A stretch of DNA of 51,795 nucleotides, taken from NCBI GenBank assembly GCA_028689585.1, contig JAQVCW010000026.1, positions 1 through 51,795 on the forward strand, written 5' to 3'. Shown in pieces: positions 35,294-43,737 of the stretch; position 1 is the first letter of the stretch; the number at the start of each line of letters is the position of its first letter. The translations under genes and the position numbers were made by a program. The notes below the pieces were generated by a model. That model ran no database searches, was not told the origin of the DNA, and was given only the letters and a program-made list of their open reading frames with translations. Source of the stretch: Lachnospiraceae bacterium. Its GTDB lineage: Bacteria > Bacillota > Clostridia > Lachnospirales > Lachnospiraceae.

Positions 35294-35692
35294 ATGTACA
35301 AATTAGTTAAAATTAATGACTCTACAGCGACAAGAACGGTTGAATTAGAAAACGAAATTACAGGACATATAGATGTCTGCTTTGATGATTCAGCACTAGT
35401 AAGCACTAAAAATTTTGAATTTATGAAAGTAGGAAATAGTTATAATTGTTTTATCAAATTGTTTGGAACAATGGTAAATGAAGGAGATACAGAAGCAGTT
35501 AGATGCAAAATAATATCAGACGAAGTTGTAGGTTACAAAGAATTTTTAAAGGTTTTGGTGGATGAAGAGGTTTATTACATACCTAAAAATAAAGTAAAGG
35601 ATAAAACAAAAGATGAATTCATATTTGCTTATACTCGGAAAGACTTAATCAAAGTCGATAAAGTAGTTCATGATGACCTATTAAGTGAATAA
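35294..35692 (+). CDS. Putative immunity protein for the BECR-like tip
   Basis: Protein of 132 aa, ATG 35294 preceded by GAGAGGG. It is acidic, beta-rich by pattern, with no signal peptide. No family recognised. Position directly after the tip is the evidence for immunity function. Confidence 0.65.
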   Translation: MYKLVKINDSTATRTVELENEITGHIDVCFDDSALVSTKNFEFMKVGNSYNCFIKLFGTMVNEGDTEAVRCKIISDEVVGYKEFLKVLVDEEVYYIPKNKVKDKTKDEFIFAYTRKDLIKVDKVVHDDLLSE

Positions 35693-35791
35693 TTGGATTG
35701 TTTACAAAAAAGACCTTTAGTTTGTTTACCCCCTCTTTTAGAAAACAACCTTACCCTTGCGTCCTTCGTACGGAATTGCCAGTTAACAAAA

Positions 35792-36029
35792 GTCAGTGAA
35801 AGGAAAAAGCCGCCGTCTGACACAGGAAGAGATCCTGGAGGGCAAGTCACAGGAGGAGAAGGCTGGCGGTTCTGATCATACTGCAGAAGCTGCTGACCAA
35901 TGGCAGATGACTACCTATGTTCAGGATGTCAGTGGCAGCATCGCTCAAGTCCTGGAAGAAACGACTGCCGGTGTTACTACCCGGTATGATTACGGACTGG
36001 AACGGCTACATGGAAAGCGGTTTTTATAA
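35792..36029 (+). pseudogene. Stray duplicate of RHS core sequence
   Basis: 35792-36009 is about 95% identical to RHS gene positions 29287-29506 (SRRLTQEEILEGKSQEEK... to RYDYGLERL). It has no start signal, and at 36010 the match stops abruptly and the frame ends after six more codons. Because this core lies upstream of the tip in the parent gene but downstream of the cassettes here, it marks an end of a duplicated or rearranged unit. Confidence 0.85.
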
Positions 36030-36045
36030 AGGGAATCACACTGCA

Positions 36046-37248
36046 CTACAGTGACAGTGCATTCAACAGATAATCCGAAATGATTGCAGCCTCCTGCAGC
36101 AGCAGGGGGATGGTCACATATTCTTCTCTGGTATGGACACCCTCTCCCAGCAGGCCGCCAAAGCAAATGGCGGGGATGCCCTGAGAGAGGGGAATATTGC
36201 AGTCGGTGGAGCCGGAGCCGATCACGCTCATTTCTTCGGCATCGGTGAATTTTCGTATGCTGGCAAGGGCCCGTTCGGTCAGCGCCTGCTGCCGGGCGGA
36301 GTCTACGTCTCCCATGCAGGGACGTTCTCCAACCAGGACATATTCCAGGCGGATGTCCGGAAAATCGGACTGCAGTTCGGATAGGGTTTTAAAAAAGAAG
36401 GACTGCATGAGCTTTAAACTTTCTTTCCGGTCGGAGCGGTATTCAAAGAGCATCCGGCAGGACTGGGCAATGGTATTGACGGAGGTTCCGCCGGTGATGA
36501 CACCTGCATTGTAGGTGCTGCGGCCCTCTGCCGGAACCTGAAGCCGGTATAGGCGCTCTGTCAGATGAGACATGACCAGAATGGCATTGCGGCTGCCAAA
36601 ATCATTGTAGGAATGGCCGCCTCTGGTGGAAACGGTGATCTGATAGCGCAGGGAGCCCACGGCGTGATTGCAGATGCCTTTTACACCGCCGTCAAAGGAA
36701 GTAACTTCACAGATTTTTCCGGAATAATCTTTTATGATCTGCCGGGAACCCTTTAGATTGCCAAGCCCCTCTTCGCAGGAGTTGAACGCAAATAAAAGAG
36801 GTTTCCGGCAGTTTTTCAGTTCCGGCTGTCCGTATTTCAGAAACATCATCAAAATAGCCGCGCAGGCAGTATCGTCTCCTGCACCTGGGCTGCAGATACG
36901 ATCCTCAGTGCGTCTGACAGGCAATGACCCGGTGTCGGGAAAAACCGTATCCGTGTGAGCCATGAAGACAGAAAGACCGCTGTCTTTCGGAAGACGGGAC
37001 GGGCTTTTGGGGATGGCGCTGTTTTTTGGATCCGGTTGGGAGAGAAGGACCAGCACATTGCAGGCGGTATCAATGGAAGCATTGATATGGCATTCTTTCG
37101 ACAGCCATTTGTTGATGAAATCTGCTCTTTTCTGCTCCTGACCGGAAGGCGCAGGGATTGCGCACAGATCCATGATCAGGCGGATGAGCTCTTCCTGAAT
37201 AGCAGGAGCCTGCCAGAAAGCAGCAGAATTTATATTTTCTTTTTTCAT
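36046..37248 (-). CDS. M20-family metallopeptidase
   Basis: Protein of 400 aa. Motifs of di-zinc M20 peptidases are present: FMAHTDTV (first His/Asp), GAGDDTA (bridging Asp), NSCEEGLGN (catalytic and ligand Glu) and the dimerisation domain with TRGGHSY. It resembles peptidase T-like or aminoacyl peptidases more than dipeptidase PepV. ATG 37248 has GGAGG 9 nt upstream; the in-frame ATG at 37281 does not. Cytosolic peptide degradation is expected. Confidence 0.88.
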   Translation of the reverse strand: MKKENINSAAFWQAPAIQEELIRLIMDLCAIPAPSGQEQKRADFINKWLSKECHINASIDTACNVLVLLSQPDPKNSAIPKSPSRLPKDSGLSVFMAHTDTVFPDTGSLPVRRTEDRICSPGAGDDTACAAILMMFLKYGQPELKNCRKPLLFAFNSCEEGLGNLKGSRQIIKDYSGKICEVTSFDGGVKGICNHAVGSLRYQITVSTRGGHSYNDFGSRNAILVMSHLTERLYRLQVPAEGRSTYNAGVITGGTSVNTIAQSCRMLFEYRSDRKESLKLMQSFFFKTLSELQSDFPDIRLEYVLVGERPCMGDVDSARQQALTERALASIRKFTDAEEMSVIGSGSTDCNIPLSQGIPAICFGGLLGEGVHTREEYVTIPLLLQEAAIISDYLLNALSL

Positions 37249-37431
37249 TTTGTTTTTCCTCCGGGCGGCATACCGGCCCATTTCAAATTTGCTTTCAGTA
37301 AACGGGGTGACGCAATCGTGTTCTGGAGAAAATTGTAAAGCGGTCCGGAAGGAATGTCAATAAGTAAGAAGCAAATTGATTTTTACTTAATGTAATTCAC
37401 GCAAATTTTAGATGTAACCGGAAAAAAAATG

Positions 37432-37440
37432 TGTTATACT
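37432..37440 (+). promoter_or_regulatory. Extended -10 promoter of the cupin gene
   Basis: TGTTATACT is an extended -10 (TGnTATACT). No good -35 lies at the right distance. It overlaps the upstream in-frame ATG (37429), which supports the later start at 37465. Confidence 0.5.
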
Positions 37441-37464
37441 GAGAAACAAAAAGGGGGTGCGGGA

Positions 37465-37806
37465 ATGGTTCGAAAAACAGAAGTAAAGGTAATGGAAGGC
37501 CTGCGCGGCGGCAGCGGTCAGGTGGAACTGCATCATATTGTATCGCCGGAGGAACTGAATGGACATGGATCCATGTATGCCATGGGTATTTTGAAACCAG
37601 GAAGCAGCATCGGATACCATCAGCATATTGGAAATACGGAGCCTTATTTTATTTTGAAAGGCAAAGGTACTTTTGTAGATAATGATAAATCCAGAACAGA
37701 GGTCGGCCCGGGGGATGTATGTTATATCGAGGTGGGTCAGAGCCATGCACTGGAGAATAATTCTGAGGAAGATTTAGTATTTATGGCATTGATTTATAAT
37801 GCATAA
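37465..37806 (+). CDS. Small cupin-domain protein
   Basis: Protein of 113 aa, a single cupin_2 barrel. Metal-ligand motif 1 is GSSIGYHQHIGNTEPYFILKG and motif 2 contains VGPGDVCYIEVGQSHALEN. Such proteins bind a metal and act as isomerases, dioxygenases or sensors; the exact reaction cannot be told. The start follows a G-rich site (AAAGGGGG). Confidence 0.88.
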   Translation: MVRKTEVKVMEGLRGGSGQVELHHIVSPEELNGHGSMYAMGILKPGSSIGYHQHIGNTEPYFILKGKGTFVDNDKSRTEVGPGDVCYIEVGQSHALENNSEEDLVFMALIYNA

Positions 37807-37871
37807 TGTATCAGGGCACAGCATAGGTTTTTGAATTGGAACTGCCGGAAGAGCAGGAAAGGAGCGTTATT

Positions 37872-38768
37872 ATGGGATTTGAAGAATTGGGAAAGAAATT
37901 AATCCGTCTTGGACAGGATACGAAAAGCGGAGTACAGAAGATGAGTGAAGGCTATCAGATTACCGGTAAGATCAACGAGGAAAAGAAAGTACTGAACAAT
38001 TTATATGAGGAAATTGGAAGGAAGCTGTATGCGCTGAATGCGAAGACTCCGCTGGAGGGCCTGGAGGAAGAATTTGAGGCGATCAAGATGTCGCTGGAAA
38101 ATATTCAGGAATACAATGATCAGCTTCAGCAGGTAAAAGGAGTGGCTGTCTGCCCGGAATGCGGGAAAGAAGCGGCAAAGGGAGAAAAATTCTGTTCCAG
38201 TTGCGGTGCCAGACTTCCGGAGGTTTCAGAGGAGATCAAAGAGGATATTAAGGATGCGGCAGGAGCTGCGGCTAATACCGCAGGTGAGCTCGTGGAAGAT
38301 GTGATTGATAAGGCAAAGGCTTTGGCAAAGGGCCTCAGTTCCAAAATTGCACCAAAGGATGAGGCGGCAGAAGACGCGCAGGTGTATGAAGAAGGAATGT
38401 ACGAGGGCGCGGAAGACTCGACGGAGGCAGCCGGAGCAGAAGCATCTGCAGAGACTGCGGAGGAAGCGGCAGCAGAGGAGACAACTGCGGGTGCTGCTGA
38501 TGCGCAGGAGAATGTGAGCGAAGCTGGGGAAACGCCGGCAGGTACGGCGGGAAACGTCGGTACCGCTGCGGAAGAGACCGCAGCGGAAAACGTTGGCGCA
38601 GCGGAGGAAGAGACGACAGCGGCAGAAAACGCCGGCCAGGCGGCAGATGAGACTGCAGCGGCAGAAAACGTTGACGAAGCAATAGAAGAGATGGCAGCAG
38701 CAGAAAATGTCAGCGAAGAGGCGGAAACGGACGAGACAGCTAAGGCAAACGAAACGCAGAGTCTATAA
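37872..38768 (+). CDS. Zinc-ribbon protein with coiled-coil start and Ala/Glu-rich tail
   Basis: Protein of 298 aa starting behind AAAGGAG. The N-terminal 80 residues are a predicted coiled coil, then a zinc ribbon CPECGKEAAKGEKFCSSCG (about 91-109). The last 150 residues are low complexity, with repeated AAAENV, EETTAAENA and ADETAAAENV units. No membrane segment. The family is common in Clostridia as an uncharacterised zinc-ribbon protein. It is followed closely by the serine acetyltransferase gene. Confidence 0.8.
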   Translation: MGFEELGKKLIRLGQDTKSGVQKMSEGYQITGKINEEKKVLNNLYEEIGRKLYALNAKTPLEGLEEEFEAIKMSLENIQEYNDQLQQVKGVAVCPECGKEAAKGEKFCSSCGARLPEVSEEIKEDIKDAAGAAANTAGELVEDVIDKAKALAKGLSSKIAPKDEAAEDAQVYEEGMYEGAEDSTEAAGAEASAETAEEAAAEETTAGAADAQENVSEAGETPAGTAGNVGTAAEETAAENVGAAEEETTAAENAGQAADETAAAENVDEAIEEMAAAENVSEEAETDETAKANETQSL

Positions 38769-38850
38769 GAGACGGCAGCGGCGGAAACAGAATCACATGC
38801 AGCAGGCAGTGCATAAAAATAAGAAAGAAATAACAGAAAGGTCTATCATA

Positions 38851-39813
38851 ATGAGCGGAAATGAAACAGAAGGAATCAGACCACTGGTAAATAAAATATT
38901 GGACAGCTATCAGGCTTACCCAAAGACATGTAATATAGATACCGATAACCGTCTGAATAAAGACATTATCATTGACATTCTGGAGAAGATTCGTTATGTG
39001 GTGTTTCCGGGATTTTTTGAAGAGAAGCATCTGAATGGCCAATCGATTGAGTACCACCTGGGAGAGCTGCTGGAGGATATCCATTACCGGCTGAAACGTC
39101 AGGTATTCAAGGCGCTGCATCATACCGAAGAGGGCAGGCCGGTAAAAGCAGAATGCCTGGAAGACCGGGCGGAGCAGATTGCCACCACGTTTCTGGAAAA
39201 AATACCTGCACTGCGGGAAATCCTGGCAACAGATGTGCAGGCGGCCTATGATGGTGATCCGGCAGCGTTCAATACGGATGAAGTTATTTTTTCCTATCCG
39301 GGTGTGTTTGCCATCAGTGTCAATCGAATTGCCCATGAACTGCATTTGATGGAAGTTCCCCTGATCCCCCGAATGATGACAGAGTATGCTCATGGACTTA
39401 CGGGAATCGATATTCATCCAGGTGCTACCATTGGAGAATATTTCTTTATTGATCACGGTACCGGTGTGGTAGTGGGTGAGACTACGGAGATTGGAAAAAG
39501 AGTGAAAATTTATCAGGGTGTTACTCTGGGAGCACTTTCTACCAGAGGCGGTCAGTCCTGGAGACACACGAAGCGTCACCCCACCTTAGAGGATGATGTC
39601 ACTGTATATTCCGGAGCTTCTATTCTGGGCGGTGAGACCACCATAGGGGAAGGCGCTGTGATTGGTTCCAATGCATTTATTACCTCATCGGTACCCAGCG
39701 GTACCAGAGTCAGCATTAAGAATCCGGAGCTTCAGTTTAAAGACCGCAGTGCAAAGGCTCAGATCAGAATGACAGAGCTTGGTCAGGAAGGCTTCTGGAA
39801 AGGAAACGAATAA
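38851..39813 (+). CDS. cysE: Serine O-acetyltransferase (EpsC type)
   Basis: Protein of 320 aa. It transfers acetyl from acetyl-CoA to L-serine to give O-acetylserine, the precursor of cysteine. The N-terminal helical domain ends near residue 190, then left-handed beta-helix hexapeptide repeats start (GIDIHPGATIGEYFFIDHG, VVVGETTEIGKRVKIYQGV). The active-site His lies in FIDHGTGVV. ATG 38851 is preceded by GAAAGG; earlier in-frame codons overlap the previous gene. No cysK is adjacent. Confidence 0.92.
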   Translation: MSGNETEGIRPLVNKILDSYQAYPKTCNIDTDNRLNKDIIIDILEKIRYVVFPGFFEEKHLNGQSIEYHLGELLEDIHYRLKRQVFKALHHTEEGRPVKAECLEDRAEQIATTFLEKIPALREILATDVQAAYDGDPAAFNTDEVIFSYPGVFAISVNRIAHELHLMEVPLIPRMMTEYAHGLTGIDIHPGATIGEYFFIDHGTGVVVGETTEIGKRVKIYQGVTLGALSTRGGQSWRHTKRHPTLEDDVTVYSGASILGGETTIGEGAVIGSNAFITSSVPSGTRVSIKNPELQFKDRSAKAQIRMTELGQEGFWKGNE

Positions 39814-39822
39814 TGGAAGGGA

Positions 39823-39850
39823 GCCCATCACGCTTCTATAGGTGGTGGGC
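39823..39850. terminator. Hairpin between convergent genes
   Basis: GCCCATCAC (39823-39831) pairs with GTGGTGGGC (39842-39850), one G-T pair. It lies between the convergent cysE and AEC transporter genes; there is no T run, so termination is a guess. Confidence 0.45.
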
Positions 39851-39870
39851 AGAGCATACCATGCAGCCGG

Positions 39871-40791
39871 TCAGAATGCAAAATGTTCCGCAGCATAGAT
39901 CAGGGCCGGAATGGTGAGCATGGACAGCAGGGTTGAAAATGCGAAAATTTCAGAGGCATACCGGTAGTTTCCGTCATAGCGCAGGGCAAACATCGTACAG
40001 GTGGTGGCAGCAGGACATGCAGCCGCTATCAGGATGGCATAGCGAACGCCGGAAGAGACGGGGAGCAGTGTCAGTATCAGCAGCATGACAGCCGGTATCA
40101 GAAGCAGCTTAATGGCAGTGGTCAGGTAGAGACGTTTGTTTTTTAATGCCAGACCAAGATCTGTCTCTGCCAGAGAAATGCCTGCGATCATCATACCAAT
40201 AGGCGTATTCAGAGCGGAAATATAGTGGATGGTATCCGACAGGATGCCGGGAAGCTGAATTTGTGTAACAAAAAGGAAAAGGCCGATCAGGATTCCGAAC
40301 ATAACGGGGGATGTGAGGCCTTTCTTTAGTTGCGCCAGGGTGGTCTCACCGGTCATCAGGAGCAGTCCGTGAGTCCACACCAGAAGATTAAAGGCCACCA
40401 TATAGGCGGTGATATAGAGAACCCCTTCATTGCCCATAATGCAGCTAATCAGAGGAATTCCCATAAAACCGCAGTTGGAATAGAGCCCGGAAAAACGTTC
40501 AATGTTATAATCCGGATTTCCGGTTTTTTTAATCATAAGCTGGCAGATAAGAATGCCAATAGCATGTGTCAGCATAGCCAGAAGAAACGAATATAAGAAG
40601 CCCTTCATCAGAGACGGGGTATAATCCATCTGGAATGCATTGACGATTAAAAACGGGTTAATGACCATGAGCAGGAGATTGGAAAGCGTCTTATTGCCCT
40701 GATGATCCACGAGTTTTGTACGGAAACAAAGGTAACCGATCATCATGAGAAGAAACATCTTAAATACCTGGCTTAAAATGACTAAAAACAT
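39871..40791 (-). CDS. AEC-family transporter (auxin efflux carrier family)
   Basis: Protein of 306 aa with ten predicted membrane helices in two halves. Typical features are NPFLIVNAFQ in helix 2, the broken-helix segment LYSNCGFMGIPL and ACPAATTCTMFALRY in the second half. Bacterial members export or import organic acids such as malate; the substrate is unknown here. AAGGAG lies before the ATG. It starts 18 nt behind truA, so the two are probably co-transcribed. Confidence 0.9.
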   Translation of the reverse strand: MFLVILSQVFKMFLLMMIGYLCFRTKLVDHQGNKTLSNLLLMVINPFLIVNAFQMDYTPSLMKGFLYSFLLAMLTHAIGILICQLMIKKTGNPDYNIERFSGLYSNCGFMGIPLISCIMGNEGVLYITAYMVAFNLLVWTHGLLLMTGETTLAQLKKGLTSPVMFGILIGLFLFVTQIQLPGILSDTIHYISALNTPIGMMIAGISLAETDLGLALKNKRLYLTTAIKLLLIPAVMLLILTLLPVSSGVRYAILIAAACPAATTCTMFALRYDGNYRYASEIFAFSTLLSMLTIPALIYAAEHFAF

Positions 40792-40809
40792 AAAAATTCT
40801 CCTTAAGGC

Positions 40810-41556
40810 TTAATATCGGACGCTGACCAGAAACAGTCCCTCCGCAGGGGCAGTAAAAGTGACCTGTGAATAATCTTTCGCATCCAGAATGGATGATATG
40901 TCATCGGCTTTCCGCTGGTGCCGTCCCACTTCAATCAGAGTGCCGGTGAGCAGCCGTACCATGTGATACAGGAAGCCGTCTCCGGAAAAACGAATGGTGA
41001 GAAGCGTTCCTTCCTGCTGAAAATCAATGGCTTCTATTGTGCGGACCGTGGATTTTTTCATGCGGCGGTTGGCGCAGAAGCTTTTGAAATCGTGGGTGCC
41101 AATCAGATGGGCGGCAGCCCTGCGCATTGCATCAATATCCAGTGTATCCGGGATATGGGCGGCATAGCGCCGCAAAAAGACATCCGCATAGGCACCGTTA
41201 TCAATCCGGTATTCATAGATTTTGCCGACAGCATGGAGCCGGGCGTGGAAACGGTCTTCCTTTGGCTCAATCTGAAGAATACGGATATCCAATGGAAGAT
41301 ACTGGTTCAGAAGCTGAAGCAGCTCCTGACAGCTATATTGATTCTGACCGGAGGAAATATGGAAGCTGGCGGTCTGTCCAAGGGCATGTACACCGGCATC
41401 CGTTCGCCCGGAACCGGCGGCTTCCACCGGAGCGTTGTAGATGCGGGAAAGCACGGTTTCCAGCTTTTCCTGAATGGTATTTGGAGTGTTGCCCTGTTTT
41501 TGCCAGCCGTTGTAGCGGCTGCCGTCGTATTGCATTGTGATACAGTAAGTAGACAT
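40810..41556 (-). CDS. truA: tRNA pseudouridine(38-40) synthase TruA
   Basis: Protein of 248 aa. The catalytic motif SGRTDAGVHA has Asp53. Other landmarks are YDGSRYNGWQ at the N terminus and FCANRRMKKSTVRTI, FSGDGFLYHMVR in the C-terminal domain. It makes pseudouridine at positions 38-40 of tRNA anticodon arms. ATG 41556 follows AAAGGG; the longer frame to 41601 has no site. Confidence 0.95.
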   Translation of the reverse strand: MSTYCITMQYDGSRYNGWQKQGNTPNTIQEKLETVLSRIYNAPVEAAGSGRTDAGVHALGQTASFHISSGQNQYSCQELLQLLNQYLPLDIRILQIEPKEDRFHARLHAVGKIYEYRIDNGAYADVFLRRYAAHIPDTLDIDAMRRAAAHLIGTHDFKSFCANRRMKKSTVRTIEAIDFQQEGTLLTIRFSGDGFLYHMVRLLTGTLIEVGRHQRKADDISSILDAKDYSQVTFTAPAEGLFLVSVRY

Positions 41557-41718
41557 AGAATCCCTTTCTGGCGGCGCAGATACCCATTTTATATTTGACA
41601 CCCGCCGCTGAGAGCGGTGGGCGGTGAAGCGGTTTCGTTGGCATGTGCCGCATGGATATTATTATAAATGATTTGAAAACGATTTGAAAGATAAATATTT
41701 ACAAAACCGGAGGTCTTT

Positions 41719-42264
41719 ATGAAACAGGATATGTTAGAAGAAGAACTGGCCAGCCTTCCTATTTTACAATGGGCTTATTTAAAGACAGAAAGAATTTCCT
41801 TTCTGGATCGGGTGAGGACTATCTGTGAACAGGAATGCTCCCGCTATGGCACCTCCTGGTCCTGCCCGCCGGCGGTGGGAACGGTGGAAGAATGCAGGCA
41901 GCGCTGCAGCAGATTTAAAGATGTATTTGTGTTTTCCACCATTGCAGAGGTGGAGGATATCACAGATATGAAAGCCGCGCTGGCTACCCGTATGGAGCAT
42001 GAAAAAATAACAAAGCAGATTACGGAACTGTTTCAAAGATACTTCAAAGAAACCCTCACGCTTTCCACGGAATCCTGTGAATTGTGCAAAAAATGTTCCT
42101 ATCCGACGGCTCCCTGCAGACATCCGGATCAGATGTATCCCTGTGTGGAGAGCTATGGCATTCTGGTGACGGATCTGGCTGAGCTTGGCGGAATGGACTT
42201 CATGAACGGTTCCAACGTGGTGACCTGGTTTAGTGCCATTTTTCACAATTTGGACATAAACTAA
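41719..42264 (+). CDS. DUF2284 metal-binding protein
   Basis: Protein of 181 aa with a Cys-rich pattern: CEQECSRYGTSWSCPP near the N terminus and CELCKKCSYPTAPCRHPDQMYPC near residue 125. These match the predicted metal-binding DUF2284 family. A Fe-S or zinc centre is likely; function unknown. CGGAGG lies 6 nt before the ATG. Confidence 0.88.
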   Translation: MKQDMLEEELASLPILQWAYLKTERISFLDRVRTICEQECSRYGTSWSCPPAVGTVEECRQRCSRFKDVFVFSTIAEVEDITDMKAALATRMEHEKITKQITELFQRYFKETLTLSTESCELCKKCSYPTAPCRHPDQMYPCVESYGILVTDLAELGGMDFMNGSNVVTWFSAIFHNLDIN

Positions 42265-42387
42265 ACACAAATTAACCATTTCCTTATCACAAATCTTACA
42301 AAAAAAAAGGATATAGTAGCATTATCAAAAAGATAAAGAACAAAAAACCCCTGGAGACAGGACGATTGGATAGAGGAGGTTTTCACC

Positions 42388-43635
42388 ATGAAGAAAAAAG
42401 GAATTGCAATATTATTAGGGATCGTAGTGGTTGGCGCAGGCGTAGGTACTGCCACACAGTTGTACAGTTATGCAGATGATGTAAAGCTTCAGATTGCCGG
42501 AGCGGAGAGTGAGAGTGAAACAGAGCAGGCTGCCGATGCAGCAGCTTCGAATACCGCTTCCGCCGATGCCCAGGTCGGTACGGCAAATCTGGTCAGCACT
42601 GACAGTATGGACACCGACTATACCGGTGTTTCGGAAATTGCACAAAATACCATGCCAACGGTTGTTGCGATTACCAACAAATCAGTACAGGAGGTGCAGG
42701 GATTTTACCGCGGACAGACTTATCAGTATGAAAGTGAAAGCGCCGGTTCCGGTATTATTGTAGGCGAGAATGACACGGAGCTTTTGATCTGTACGAATAA
42801 TCATGTAGTAGAAGGTTCTTCCGAACTGACAGTAAGCTTTATTGATGAAAGTTCCTACGAGGCACAGGTAAAAGGAACGGATGCGGCAAATGATCTGGCT
42901 GTGGTAGCAGTGAAGCTGGAGGATATTAGCGCAGACACGCTGAAACAGATTAAAAATGCTCAGATGGGCAGTTCTGATGATCTGAAGGTTGGAGAACAGG
43001 TTGTGGCAATCGGCAACGCACTGGGATATGGCCAGTCAGTGACGACCGGTATTGTCAGTGCACTGGATCGTACCATTGATATCCAGGACAGCATGGAAGC
43101 GGTATCCTATGAAAATCTGATCCAGACGGATGCAGCGATCAATCCCGGCAACAGCGGCGGCGCTCTGATGAATATGAGCGGTGAAGTGATTGGGATTAAT
43201 TCAGCAAAAGCATCTTCCAATGGTGTAGAAGGAATGGGATATGCAATCCCGATTTCCAAGGCACAGCCGATTTTGGAAAAATTGATGAGCAAAGAAACCA
43301 GAAGCAAGGTGGATGATGCCGATACGGCGTACATGGGCATCAGCGGTCAGGGGGTAACGTCAGAAGTGACTCAGCTCTACAGCGTACCGGCAGGCGTCTA
43401 TGTGACTGAAGTAGCAGAGGGAGGCCCGGCGGAAGAAGCAGGACTGCAGCAGGGCGATATCATCACCGCATTTGATGACAACTCCGTCACCAGCATGGAT
43501 GAACTGAAAAATCTTATGCAGTATTACAAAGGCGGCGAGACGGTAAATATGACGGTTCAGACAGCAGCGAATGGTGCATATACAGAGAAAACCGTATCCA
43601 TTACACTGGGATTGAAATCAGATTACGCGATGTAA
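42388..43635 (+). CDS. HtrA/DegP-like membrane-anchored serine protease
   Basis: Protein of 415 aa. One N-terminal membrane helix (about 5-25) anchors it outside the cell. A linker rich in Ser/Glu/Ala follows. The S1C protease domain has His139 (NNHVV), Asp169 (NDLAVV) and Ser256 (GNSGGAL); a PDZ domain covers about 305-400 (GVYVTEVAEGGPAEEAGLQ, GDIITAFDD). It degrades or refolds damaged exported proteins. AGGAGG precedes the ATG. A terminator follows. Confidence 0.93.
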   Translation: MKKKGIAILLGIVVVGAGVGTATQLYSYADDVKLQIAGAESESETEQAADAAASNTASADAQVGTANLVSTDSMDTDYTGVSEIAQNTMPTVVAITNKSVQEVQGFYRGQTYQYESESAGSGIIVGENDTELLICTNNHVVEGSSELTVSFIDESSYEAQVKGTDAANDLAVVAVKLEDISADTLKQIKNAQMGSSDDLKVGEQVVAIGNALGYGQSVTTGIVSALDRTIDIQDSMEAVSYENLIQTDAAINPGNSGGALMNMSGEVIGINSAKASSNGVEGMGYAIPISKAQPILEKLMSKETRSKVDDADTAYMGISGQGVTSEVTQLYSVPAGVYVTEVAEGGPAEEAGLQQGDIITAFDDNSVTSMDELKNLMQYYKGGETVNMTVQTAANGAYTEKTVSITLGLKSDYAM

Positions 43636-43661
43636 GAAAATGATGCACAGAGAAAAACTGA

Positions 43662-43697
43662 GAAACTGACAGCCGGGAAACAGGCTGTCAGTTTTCT
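43662..43697. terminator. Terminator after the HtrA-like gene
   Basis: ACTGACAGCC pairs with GGCTGTCAGT around GGGAAACA, with A residues before and TTTTCT after. It can serve the convergent methyltransferase gene too. Confidence 0.85.
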
Positions 43698-43737
43698 CGT
43701 TAGGGCAAGGCCCTGTTCTTCAAAGTTCCGTTTTTGT

